This document shows, in pieces, positions 11,445-23,900 of a DNA stretch of 64,000 nt; the first letter of the stretch is position 1, and each line of letters opens with the position of its first letter. Both the position numbers and the translations under genes were made by a program. This DNA is from Mesostigma viride. Taxonomy: Eukaryota > Streptophyta > Mesostigmatophyceae > Mesostigmatales > Mesostigmataceae. The notes beneath the pieces are model-generated. The model was given only the letters and a program-made list of their open reading frames with translations, was not told the origin of the DNA and did no database searches. The stretch lies in NCBI GenBank assembly GCA_009746045.1, contig RPFO01000276.1, forward strand, positions 2,316,619 to 2,380,618, read 5' to 3'.

Positions 11445-14400
11445 GCTACTGCTGCTGCTACTGCTGCTGGATTTCCCCCCTTTTCCAGATTTGCGGTCGC
11501 CCTCTGCGCCCGGCGGCGCGGCCTTGAGCTCCCTTACGATGAGCCCGTCGCCTTGGTTCTTGGCCAACCACATGTTGCAGGGGAAGGTGGCAACAGTGCC
11601 GGTGCCCATGTCCTCCACCGTAACATCGGCCAGGTGCCACGCGGGGCCATCGCCCTGATGCCATGAGAACATGACATGGATGGTTTATGCCAGTATGCAG
11701 TTGGCAGGGTTTGTAAGACAAGGCAGGGCAATACTGTCTCACCAATCACCTGGCAGTCATGATGCCCAGCACACACAGGAAAAGGCAGGAGAGTCACTGC
11801 CAGGTCCAAGGCATAGCCTGACCCTACAACCATGGGTGCTGGCACTGCTGTAATGGCCACTTGCGACGTACAAGCAAAAAGCAGGTTTCCAGACATATCC
11901 CCCACTACTGCCTGCACGGACCATGTACGCTTGGGACCCCCTTGCGCACACTACCCCAAACCCCATTGCTCACAGAACCCCTCGCCGTTGGTACCGCCAT
12001 GAAACTTGTTTGTGTCACAATACTCAAGAAATGAAGCCAGCCATGGCTCTCCAATACCCACCGAGTTGTCGTGCCCGATGCGTATGCGCTCGATGGGCCC
12101 CAGCGCTTCCGCCGCCGTCACGTAGAAGACGTCGCTGCAGCCGCGCTCAAACGTGTTGGCAGACGCTGCCTCCAGCGCGTGCGGCCCGCTGCTGGCGCGC
12201 GCCCCCACCAGCGTGAACTCCACACGCGCATCCGTGCCGCCGCCCGACACATCCGTCGTGCGCACCGTCACCTTGTAGCGGGCGCCAGAGGTTTCCGACT
12301 TGGATTTCCTGCTCGGGGCCATGTGGCACGGTTGTGTGTCAAAGAAAACGTGAGGGTGTGGTTACACAAGCAACGTATGCAGCTTCTTGTCTAAACTGCA
12401 GCTTCGCCGATTGCAAGATCCGGGAAGCTAACCCACTCAACCATAGGCGTGTCAAACCTAGATAATGCAAAGAACCAGCGGTTACTTGCGCTCATGTATG
12501 GAACAGCCACATCGCAAACCCTGCTAGGACTCCCATGGTGGAGAAAATGTGGTACAGTGGTAGATAAGGAATGGCATGCGTCTTGCCTAGATGGGGACGT
12601 ACTGTCAGCGAGTGAAAACACAAACTCGCCCACGTCCCATGCTGTTCTATTGAGAAACATGCATGTGTGGCCCATGCTGTTCTATTGAGGAATATGCATG
12701 TGTGGCCCATGCTGTTCTATTGAGAAATATGCATGTGTGTCCCATGCTGTTCTATTGAGGAATATGCATGTGTGGCCCATGCTGTTCTATTGAGAAATAT
12801 GCATGTGTGGCCCATGCTGTTCTATTGAGGAATATGCATGTGTGTCCCATGCTGTTCTATTGAGAAATATGCATGTGTGGCCCATGCTGTTCTATTGAGG
12901 AATATTCGTGTGTGGCGGCATGGACAAGCACAATCACCACAGAATCAAGGTACAGCACGCTGGGTGGGGGGGGAAGGCAGTTGTACTCCAAGCTCTTATG
13001 TCGCACAAGGCGGTCAAACAAGGGCTGCTGAAGGGTAGTCCCTGCCGTTTGCAAAGGAAAAGAAAAAAAGGCCAGCCCATTTTAGAAATGCATTCTCTTC
13101 TCTCACCAGCATGTAAAGGGCAAGGGGATGAACGAACTAGTTCAACCCAATAGTCATGTGATATCGCAAAAAGAGGAACGATCACGACGATAACAAGACA
13201 ACAGCGCCCCATTGGCAGGTGATAGAAAAACGCAGGTGGACTGCTTTCCTCAATGCATATTCATCTGCCAGCATCAAGCTCTTGCCACACAAAAGGAAGC
13301 CCGCCATGCGCCCCAGGCTACCGCCAAATGGCCACGACGATTATCCGTCAGCAAGCTTAGACAGCTACCAAGGGGGGGGCGGAGACACTTCACCTCCCAC
13401 AGTGTCACCCACCTGGAGGGGCTGGCGGCCTTGAGCTCCCTCACAATGAGCCCATCCCCTTGGTTCTTGGCCAACCATGTGTGGCAGGGGAAGGTGGCCA
13501 CCGCGCCGCTGGATGTGTCCTCGACCGTGACGTCTGCCAGGTGCCACGCGGGGCCATCGCCCTGTTGCGATGAGGCGATGAAGTGAGGAAGCAAATGGCA
13601 GGTTAAACAACAATCAGATGATCACTGGTAAAGAAACACAGTCTGCGCAGTACCAAGGAAATGAGAAAATATTTCAACCTGCCCCAACAACCATTGATAA
13701 TTAAATAGCTGATTCGTTCATTCAATCACCCACCCACCCACCCACCCACCCACCCACCCACCCACCCACCCACCCACCCACCCACCCACCCACCCACCCA
13801 CCCACCCACCCACCCACCCACCCACCCACCCACCCACCCACCCACCCACCCACCCACCCACCCACCCACCCACCCACCCACCCACCCACCCACCCACCAT
13901 GGGGTGCAAACTATTTAAATAGTAGTAGGTAACTTCCATCCCTGAACGGTGCGCGATAAGAAGGGGCCATAAATGATAGCAAGCGTAGTCACAGCAAGCA
14001 AGGGTAATGATGCTGTGTTGTTTTTACGCGGCGGTGGGGACAGCTGTCAGAACACTTTTCGCCCTATGTCTTACATGGCCAATGCGTGCCAGAAGCATGG
14101 CAGCCAAATTTGGTTGGCACATCGGTGCGTTGGCAAAGGCACGTACAGGGGAGAGAAAAATCATGCACGGCAGCATGCGCGGCAACAGCACATACGGTGA
14201 GAGCATTCTAAACAGCAGCAAAGCACAAATATTGCCGCATACCGAATTGTCGTGCCCAATGCGGATGCGCTCGATAGGCCCCAGGTCACTGGCCGCCGTC
14301 ACGTAGAAGACGTCGCGCTGCCCGCGCTCAAACGTGTCCTTCGAGACCGCCTCCAGCGCGTGCGGCCCGCTGCTGGCGCGCGCCCCCACCAGCGTGATCT

Positions 14401-17400
14401 CCACGCGTGCATCCGTGCCGCCGCCCGACACATCCGTCGTGCGCACCGTCACCTTGTAGCGGGCGCCAGCGCTGCTGCTGGATTTCCCCGCTTTGCCAGC
14501 CTTGCTGCCGCCCTCTGGGCCCGGCGGCGCGGCCTTGAGCTCCCTTACGATGAGCCCGTCGCCTTGGTTCTTGGCCAACCACAGGTTGCAGGGGAAGGTG
14601 GCAACAGTGCCGGTGCCCATGTCCTCCACCGTAACATCGGCCAGGTGCCACGCGGGGCCATCGCCCTGATGCCATAAGGAAATGACGTGCAGGAAGCAGG
14701 TCATCACAGACGGCGGATGGAAGGTTAGTAAGACTTACCCACAAACCACAAACCACAAAGAAGTGCCACCTACCCATACAGACAGAAATACTTTTAGCCA
14801 AGTGCTATCGGTAGCATGCCCTGCTAGTAATGGATTATAGGCGCTGGATCAGCGTTCGCACGCCGTATACAATGTGACCATCCTATCAGGAGGGTAGCTG
14901 TCTTGTCGTTGATAGGATATGTTCCAATCGCATTTTATAACTGAATGGGATGGTGGGCCCAAGGGTGCGCCCGTTCAAATCCGAGAAGGTGTCAGCAATG
15001 TCATCCTGTCTACTACTGCACGATGGTTTCTTGCCTTCCATTTTTTGCGGATGAAAACTCTATCACCCCTGCCACCTCCCCTCGGCCCACGCCCCCTTCT
15101 TATCCGCACCACCCTGAGCAGCTACCTGCCCATCACCCAACGCGAGCCCCAGTACCCACCCTGCTGTCTGCCCGCCCACACATCCACATGCTAATCTAGA
15201 CACCGGGTGCCCCACACACAAATACTCTGCCCCTGAAACCCACACGCCTATCCCAACCATACCCTTCTAACAACCAGAAATACAGCCCTCCAACCATATC
15301 GACAAACTAGCCTTGGCACAGTAAATGCCCGACCTTAGCCCACCGCCCCCCCTCCCCACCCACCCGCAACACCTGCAATCGCCAGCCCGTCCCTTTCCAA
15401 AGATACTTGCGCTGGGGCCCTGTAACCAGAACTGAGACCAGAAAAGCCCCTCAGCCACCCACCGAGTTGTCGTGCCCGATGCGTATGCGCTCGATGGGCC
15501 CCAGCGCTTCCGCTGCCGTCACGTAGAAGACGTCGCTGCTGCCGCGCTCAAACGTGTTGGCAGACGCCGCCTCCAGCGCGTGCGGCCCGCTACTGGCGCG
15601 CGCCCCCACCAGCGTGATCTCCACACGCGCATCCGTGCCGCCGCCGGACACATCTGTCGTGCGCACCGTCACCTTGTAGCGGGCGCCAGTGTCGGCCTTC
15701 TTGCTGCAAATGTCACACACACGCACAGCCAAACCGGGACAAACAGAGTCACTTTCCAACAAGATATGCCCATCCATGGGAACTCAGCCAGGCACTATTG
15801 TGTGGACACAGCATCGCGCCAGCCAGACCCCGTCAAACATTCCATTTTCATTTCCGCCATCCTTTCTGGTTGGCAGGCAGCTGCTTGGTTGACCTGCTGT
15901 AAGGGCAGGCAGCTGCTCGGTTGACCTGCTGTAAGGGTAGGCAGCAGCTCGCAAGGTCCCCTGCCAGGTCGTTGGCAGCCCAGATGCCAGCCCAACCGTC
16001 AGAACGGCGTGGCCAGTATAGTTGCTGTGGTGGCTTGTTCTCGCTTTGTAGCTGGCTTAGGGTTTACTGACAGCCAACCACAAGGCATTGTGAGTTTATG
16101 AAATAAGGTGATTTTCAACACCCAAGAGTCGCAGGCGAAGAAAGCCGTGTGCGCCAATATGGCCTGTGTTCGCCTCTTCTCCATCAAGACCAGTGTGGAA
16201 ATGAGCGGCTACCGATATCCATACTGGTCTTACAATCTACTGACACAGGGCCTAAATGGAGAATTCCACACAAAGCAAGGCAAATGCAATGTTCAGGGCT
16301 TCAGGCTTGCATGGCCATGGAGTGCATCGTGCTGTGTGTTGCCCATGCAGGGTCGCGTTTTACTTCCTGGTTTCGGCGGCTTTTTCAACGAGGCGCGGGA
16401 GAGCTAACGCCTGCCAGGCGGTACATGCGCCAGTGCCTGCTGTGGCACCAGTCACTTATCCACAGGGGTGCGGCATGTGGCAAATGCCATGGGGCAGATA
16501 TAGGGATGGTGCAGTCAAACACCTTAACTTGTATTATTGGAAGCAGTTGTTGATGTTACTGTAAAGACTGTCACTGAGTGTAACGAAATAGCATGGGCAG
16601 CATGGGCAGACACATGAATACGCGCCTACCCTCCCACCTGCTCGTTGCGCTGGCCGGCACTAGTTCCCTCGTCGTCGTGCCGTCCCCTTGTCGCCTGTCG
16701 AGCCATGCGTGACAAGCGAACACCACCACTGCGCCGCTGCTGACGTTCTCCACGGTGACATCTGCCAGGTGCCATGCGGGGCCAGCCCCCTGGTTGGTTG
16801 GCAAAAGTACAGGGGAAGCGACAAGTTGCCCACTTCGCCTGTTATTTCCCTTTTCAAAGGCACAAGGCATCTCCCTCCCTTAGACAGACGAACCGCACAA
16901 CTAGCTTGACTTGCTATCCAGGAAATCAATAGAACCTAATAGACATGTATCAATCAGGAGGGGTGCCGATGTAAAGAGAAGGGGCGACTCTATTCGACCT
17001 CCCATGCATCGGCTGGTGACGAAACCATCAGCAAAGGGGAATAGGGTATGCAAAGATCATGCCACAAACAGCGACCCCAGGGGGACGGGTGAAATTGCAG
17101 GTATACAATGATGGGCGATGGCTACTACGGTTGCAGTGCGGCATGCCCATCAAGGTAATGGCTGCGTCCCAGATTGACATCGGATGGGTGTGCATTGGCC
17201 GGCCAGTGGAGAGGATCTCGGTGGCACGGATCAACTAACCGATTGCCGTTTAAGCACATGTGACTATACTCCATAAGCTACGTTGGATCTGAGCAGGCAA
17301 GTGCAGGGGTTGTATTCCGAGCCATCCAGCGCAATTCCCGCCCTGTCGCAGCAAAGCAGCTTTGACAACATGCCCCCTTTGTGAAGCCCCAGTGCAGGTG

Positions 17401-17913
17401 TTAGGCTACCAACACAAGCCAGCGAACACCAGCCAACACCAGCCTGTCGGACAGCGCCATTGTTGCCAGTGAATAATAGACAACCATAGCAGGCCAGTGA
17501 AAAATAGACAACAATAGCAGGACAGTGAATAACAGACGACAATAGCATCCACAATATGAGCATGCACAAACAAGACTGAGCACGAACAGGAGTAAGCACA
17601 CATGGAACAAACATCAACGACAACTGCAAGGCCACGAATCCGAGCACGGACATGCCCAAGGGCGCAGACAGGAGCGAGACTACAGCACGGCACCCACCGA
17701 GTTGTCGTGCCCGATGCGGATGCGTTCGATAGGCCCCAGATCGCTGGCTGCTGTAACGTAGAAGACGTCGCGCTGCCCGCGCTCAAACGTGTCCTTGGAG
17801 ACCGCCTCCAGCGCGTGCGGCCCGCTGCTGGCGTGCGCCCCCACCAGCGTGATCTCCACACGCGCATCCGTGCCGCCGCCCGACACATCCGTCGTGCGCA
17901 CCGTCACCTTGTA
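9369..17913 (-). CDS. PH-PLAT gene exons 24-32: young C-terminal PLAT array (P12-P16)
   Basis: Five PLAT domains are nearly identical. Their first halves are of two subtypes: alpha (SKDTFERGQRD, SDLGPIERIRIG) in P12, P14 and P16, and beta (SANTFERG.SD, AEALGPIERIRIG) in P13 and P15, so they alternate alpha-beta-alpha-beta-alpha. The alpha exons at 9771 and 14243 differ by about three bases over roughly 225. Second halves (GDGPAWHLADVTVED, ATFPC..WLAKNQGDG) fall in two classes as well. Exon 27 (14665-14243, 423 nt) carries a second half and the next first half without an intron, while the matching exons 30 and 31 are separated. The stop TGA is at 9369-9371, directly after ELKAA, so P16 forms the C-terminus. 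Confidence 0.9.
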
Positions 17914-20900
17914 CTGTGGTCAGTAGGAACCATGCCAGGGTGCCCACACGCAGACGAGAGGAAGAAACATGAGGGGGGGGCCGGTGGAGGTAGGTAGGAA
18001 TGGGGTAGGTAGGAATGGGGGTGCAGGCTGGTGTCAACATATGCATCGATGGGCATCCATGCCCATCATGACACATTGATTGCACCATAAAACTGCTGAT
18101 GGCAACCGGAAAGACTTGCCAGGGGACAACCGCTGCCTGTCGCCACTTGAATGTTGCTGTATTCTCCTAAACCACCGTCTCCTCCTCGCCCTCCATGCTG
18201 TGTGCGCACCAGCTCCGCTCCTTCCCATCGCTGCTTCCTCCACTTTCCTAACTCCCGCCTCATTCTCTGCGACCTATGCCTGGGCTGGCTGACCTCATCA
18301 ACCCAGCCTCCCTCTCCCATCCCTCCCCCTTCCCAAACCTCTACCCCCGCTAGCGTTACTTCTCCGCACATCCCTCTTCCTTCCCAGGCCCCGACCCAAC
18401 CCATCATCCCACAGGTTCCACAGGGTACCATCCGATCCCTCATCCCAACGAGCCCCAACGAGTCCCAGCGAGTCCCAACGAGTTCTTGCCAATTACTCCC
18501 CATCGGCACCGCACCTGCTGTGTTGGCGGCGGTGCCAGTGCCTTTGCCTCCGCCGACCCCTCCGGGTAGAGCGTGGTGGACAGGGCAACGTCCCCACGGG
18601 GCCCCCGCTCCAGCCACAAGCCGGGGCAGTAGAAGCGGACCACCTGCTGTGTGTCCTGGTTGATGATCTCCACACCCGCCAGGTGCCAAGAACCATCCGC
18701 GGAGCCATCATGGCTACAGCACACGCAGGCAGCACCGGGAGGGGGAGGGAAGGTGAGGGAAAGGAGGCGAGCAACGGCAAGGGACAGTGAAGGATCAGTC
18801 ATGCGCATCTAGGAAACAGCGTGTGCATCTAGGAAACAGCATGCGCATTCAGGAAACGCTTGCTCGGCACGCCCTAACAGCCCCGCATGGGATGCATCGG
18901 GATTCTGGGGGGGGGAAATTATATCCAAGGTGAAAAACAAGCATGCCATCCATGCACGTGCCGCCATCACCTTTGTGTGGCTGCTTGAATAGTCAGTTTG
19001 ACAACGCACACGTCATGCATACTAGCACCTTCCAGCTACGGTTCCCAAGAAAGAGCGTCTCAATCGTGACCCCCCCACGTGACGTGGCCTACACCGCGCG
19101 CCCTCACCGCAGCGTGATGCTCTTGATGTCCCCCAGATTGGGGCACTTGAAGGCGAACCGATCCTCTTTGCCGCGCATGAAGTTGTCGCGGCCACTCTCC
19201 AGCTTGATCTCTGGCATGTCCCGCTTGGACCCGCGCACCAACAGGAACACATTGGAGGCTGGCGCCCGCAACGGTGGTCGCACAGTAGAACAAGGGCGCC
19301 GCCACACAAGGTACAGGGCAGCAAAGGACCATCAAAACGCAGTACAGGACCACCAGCGGGGGTCAGCGTGGCGCCAGACACGTGGGGGGCACGGGGGCAA
19401 GAGCACGCGGCGAGCAACGGGCTCCTCTTGCAAGGAAGGGGAGGCGGGGTGTCGGGGGCAGAACGCGAGGTGAGGGGAGGCGATGCATTTGAAGGGAAAA
19501 GGGGTGTTTGCGTCTTTTTTTTAGGAGATGTCCGTTCATGCAGTCTGTGGTGGACGCTCTTCCATTGCTCCCCAAGCATGTAGCTGCAAGATATGTTCAC
19601 ACAGCTTCTTGACAATCTCGGGACAGATGGCCCGTTAGTGCTAAGCAAAGGGACAACGCAAAGTGGGTAAAATGGAAGGACAGCCCCACGTGGGACCCAG
19701 GGTATTGTACTGCATAACCTAGCAGTCAGGCAATACATTTACATATAAACATCATGAACTTGCACGGTGGTGCTTCTAGTAGTAATAATAATCAAAAGCA
19801 TTGTTGAGTAGTAGTGGTATAAGGTGAAGCTTGCATGGGAGAGGCATGTGACTAGACATATCTCCTAAGAATTGGCCTTCCACAGAAACACAAGTAGTGG
19901 CCACAGGGCCTACTGCAAAGCTGACACTTGCGTGCTACCACTAGCAAGCATGATGCACGACTAGTAGATGTACCCAGAAGCAGTTGCCAGGCCCGTAGGG
20001 AACTAGAGGTGTTGCGGCCACATATAAACATTCCGTGGGGCGGTGTGGGTCCGTGACAAAGCGGCGCCACCCAGAGCAACCAAGCTACTCCCTGTGTCGT
20101 GAAACAACACATTGTACAGCGACCAACAATCCATGCAAGCACGCCCGGACGACTCACCCGTGCCCGCTCCGCGCAGGTCGCTTGTGCGTACAACGGCCAG
20201 GTACCGCACAGGGGTACGGTCCGCCAGCTGCGATGCAGGTAGTGGCAGCAACTCGCGCGACAGGCGGCCCTCCTCCAGCCACTCCCCGCAGGGGAACATG
20301 TACTCGGCGCCCGCCGTCTCGTTGACCACCTTGACATAGTCGAGGTGCCAGGACGCGCCCGCGCCTTTTCCGTCGTGGCCTGGGGTGGGTGGATGACCGG
20401 GCACACGATACGTCCATGCCATATGAGTGTGCACAACATGTCCAATGAGTGTGAATGAAGGGGTTGGATTGTCGAGCACGCCAGCGCGTTCGAGTCGAGA
20501 GTCAAGGAGCCGCATGAGGGTCATGAGGGCAACACATCGGAAGCGGGCGAACGGCAGCAGGTGTGCCCTGTGCCCACTTGATCCGTGCAACAGAACCCAA
20601 CACCACAACATGCTCGGCACACACAGCACAGAGCACGGGCTGCCAAAAACACATACAGGGAATAAGCTGGTGGCAGCACATGTCACAATCCCCCTTTTCT
20701 TGAAGTGTACAACGCCTACAAGAAACGATGCAACTTGCAAGGAGCGGACCGGTGGTGGTGATGACAGGTGTTGCACTGTGTGTGTGGGGGGGCAAAGAGG
20801 CATGCCTGAAAGGGAAAGAGAGGAAGGTAGATAAGACGTAGAAACGCGACTGCAAGGCAAACATTAACAACATGGTGACGATTTGGCCGCATGCGCTTTT

Positions 20901-23900
20901 GTACCGATGATGACGCGCGTGAGGGCCCCAATGTCTGGTGCGCTGGCGAAGAACTCGTCCACGTGTCCACGCTCGAAGTCATCCTTGGAGCTGGACAAGT
21001 GAATGGAGTGTGTCTCACCCTCCAGCCCAAACAGCTTGATGGACACCTGAGTGAGCAGGAGGGGGTGGGGGTGGGGGTTGATGCACGCACGTCACTGTTT
21101 GCATCAGCAAAAGCTACAAGGGACTGTATAATGATGCTTCCCCCACCTGAGGGTGTCTGAGGCCAGGAGAAATAAGCCTGCCAGCATCAGTCCTATGTGA
21201 GGCCGTCATCAGAGCCAGGCATATGTGTAAGCCCGTGCGTATCACTAGTGCATGGGCTGCACCCCCGCTTGCGAGCGCATGGGCAAGCATCCCCGTGGAA
21301 AGGGATGGGCATGTATGGCAGGGTGCTCGCTCGTGGGGACCCCGCCATCCTGTCACCTGTCAAGCCATCCTGTCACCGTAGAGACATGTGAAAATGCTGG
21401 CCTTGAAAAAGCTAGCAAGAAACGTTGCCAGTGCATCCGTTGCCAGGGAGCTACCAATACGCTACCAGCATGCTCACATCCGCCACATATCTCCATAGAA
21501 ATAGGGTCCAAACCCTTTCTAAAATCCCCTAATTGCATTCACATCGGGAGAACTCCCAACTGAACACCAAATCCGGCCAATTTTGTACAGTGACCCCCTG
21601 TGACCTCACTCCCGACAGAAATTGTGGCGATTTTGCAAATTCCCCTGAATTACGGTGGGAGTGGCTGGAGCGGACCATGAGCCGGACCAAAGCAGTCTCG
21701 TCCACTCCCACTCCAAAAGTTGATTGGTGCCCTGAAAACTATTTCGCACCTTACATTTCCTCCTCGATTCCTGAACATTAGTACGGCCTGAACAACGAAT
21801 TTGTTGAGTACCAGCGATGTGGCACGGTCTACTGTTGCCGCGCCACGCCGATCCTTATCAGGAATAATTTGGCTACCCTACAAGGGCCGCCGCGGATCAC
21901 TCCCGCGTCACTCCCAAAACGCACCAAATATCCCGGCTTTTAGCACGAACCTACACGATCATTCAGCGGAATGTTCGGTGGGTGGGAACATGCTGTGCAT
22001 TGCCAGCGCGTTAGATTGCCAGTACAGTTCCTGGCCAGGGTCATGCCGCTGGCCAGTACATGGCAACATGAGCTGCTTTCTGCAGCCGCTGTTTTGATTA
22101 CTGGTGGCTGTGACAGAGATGGCCCCTCCATGCAAATTGGGCCACAAAAGCCAGCACCACAGCACACGTCCACCAGCACCATAACACGCGTCCACCAGCA
22201 AGCACAACAGCGCGCATGCAGCAGCCCGCACTCACATTGGCATCCGTGCCTGCGCCTCGCAGGTCCGATGTCGCAACGACGATGCGGTAGCGTGCTGGCA
22301 TGCGCCGCTTGAGGTTCGGGTCCTTGCCGGCCGCCAGCAGTTCCCTTCGGATGAGCCCGTCGCCCTCCTGCTTGGAGAACCAGGCGTGGGAAGGGAACTC
22401 CACCTGCTTGCCCGTGTCCAGGTCCGTCACCTCCACCTGCGCACACGAACGGGAAGTGACGCCGCGAATAGCAGCGGGATGCATCAGGCCGACGAACTCC
22501 TGGTGACACTGCGCGCATGTAAACAGATATCAGGCCTTGGCTGGTTGTGTCATGGACACCCAGGCACGGATGTGATACTGGTGGGGCATGATGGCGCTCA
22601 ACTGGGAACAAACGAATCTGTTCTGGACGCAACGCTCTTTCAAGGATACTTCACCGCCAAGAGCACTCCATGCAAATCTACTAACAAGTATACGTTGGAA
22701 GGGCTTGCACCAGGGGCGAAATCCCGTGCAGGGAAGCTGCTTAACCAAGTTGGGTGCCCAAACTGCCTGAGACTCAAACACGGGCCTAAAGCACTGTGTT
22801 AAATGCAGTGCATGCGGCGAGGCTGCCCTGAGCGAGGAGCAAGAGTTGTGCAGGTGCCAGAGGTTAAAACACGCCCAGCGGGTGCCCACGCCCACAAGGG
22901 TATGCCTTGAAAACGCTCAAGAGGGGGTATATTGGGTTCACGGGCTCCTTGCGCGCTCCCACACAGAGCCTTGAAGCCACAAACACCAAAGCCACAGCCA
23001 ACACATGTATGCATACAGGTAATCAGCAGGCCCGCACATGCACGGCAATGGCTGACCGATAGCTAGCACAGCCAGGCAAGCACCATGGTTACAGGCGAGG
23101 TCAGACGTTTGTGCGCACATCGCGAAGGGACGAGCTCAATGGCCTCAACACACGCCAGCAACGACAGGAAATTGTCAACACCAGTAGATGGGCGGTTAGG
23201 GCCTTGCTGGTGGCATGCTGGAAGAGGAAGCGCAGCTGGCGCACCTTGCATAGAGGCACCCCTCTGTTCCTTGCTCCACTGTGAGCGGTCCCTAGAAACA
23301 CCCCTTCCACGCCACGCGAACGTCTCCCCTGTCATCTACTCCGGCAAACAGTCCCAACCCCCCCCCCGTGGTGATATCCGATCACATCATCATCCACCGT
23401 ATGCATCGGCCAGCGTTGCCTGCCAGGGACGCTACCCTACCACAGCCTCTTCCACTGCCCACCACTTTCCTTTCGGCTGCCCACCACATCCCCTTTGACT
23501 GCCTGCCCCCTCCCCTCCCCCTGCCCACCACTGCCCCCTCCCCCGCCCACCTTGGCACAGTGCCACGACGGGCTGTACCCCGCGTTGTCGTGTCCGATGA
23601 TGACCTTCTCGATGTCGCCCAGCTCGGGCATGGCCAGCAGGAACTCATCCACCTTGCCGCGCTCAAAGTTGTCCTTGGCCGACTCGAGCGGGTAGGGGCC
23701 TTGCCGCCGCCCGTTGGCACCCTGGAAGCTGATGCTCATGTTGGCGTCGGTGGACGCGCCGCGTACATCCGACGTGTACACGGTCACCTTGTACTGCACG
23801 CGGTGGGTGGGTGCCGTTGTAATGTGTGTGTGTGTGTGTGCCCATGCAGTTGCTGAGAAACAGGTGGGGCAACGAAGCAGAGCAGCATTCTCAGCCTAAG

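Noticed and set aside
11080-11666. Plus-strand poly-Leu and poly-Ala frames
   Set aside because: Antisense or shifted reading of the (CTG)n tract that encodes poly-Ser in exon 30.
13718-13939. Minus-strand WVGG-repeat frame
   Set aside because: Translation of the (TGGG)n microsatellite.
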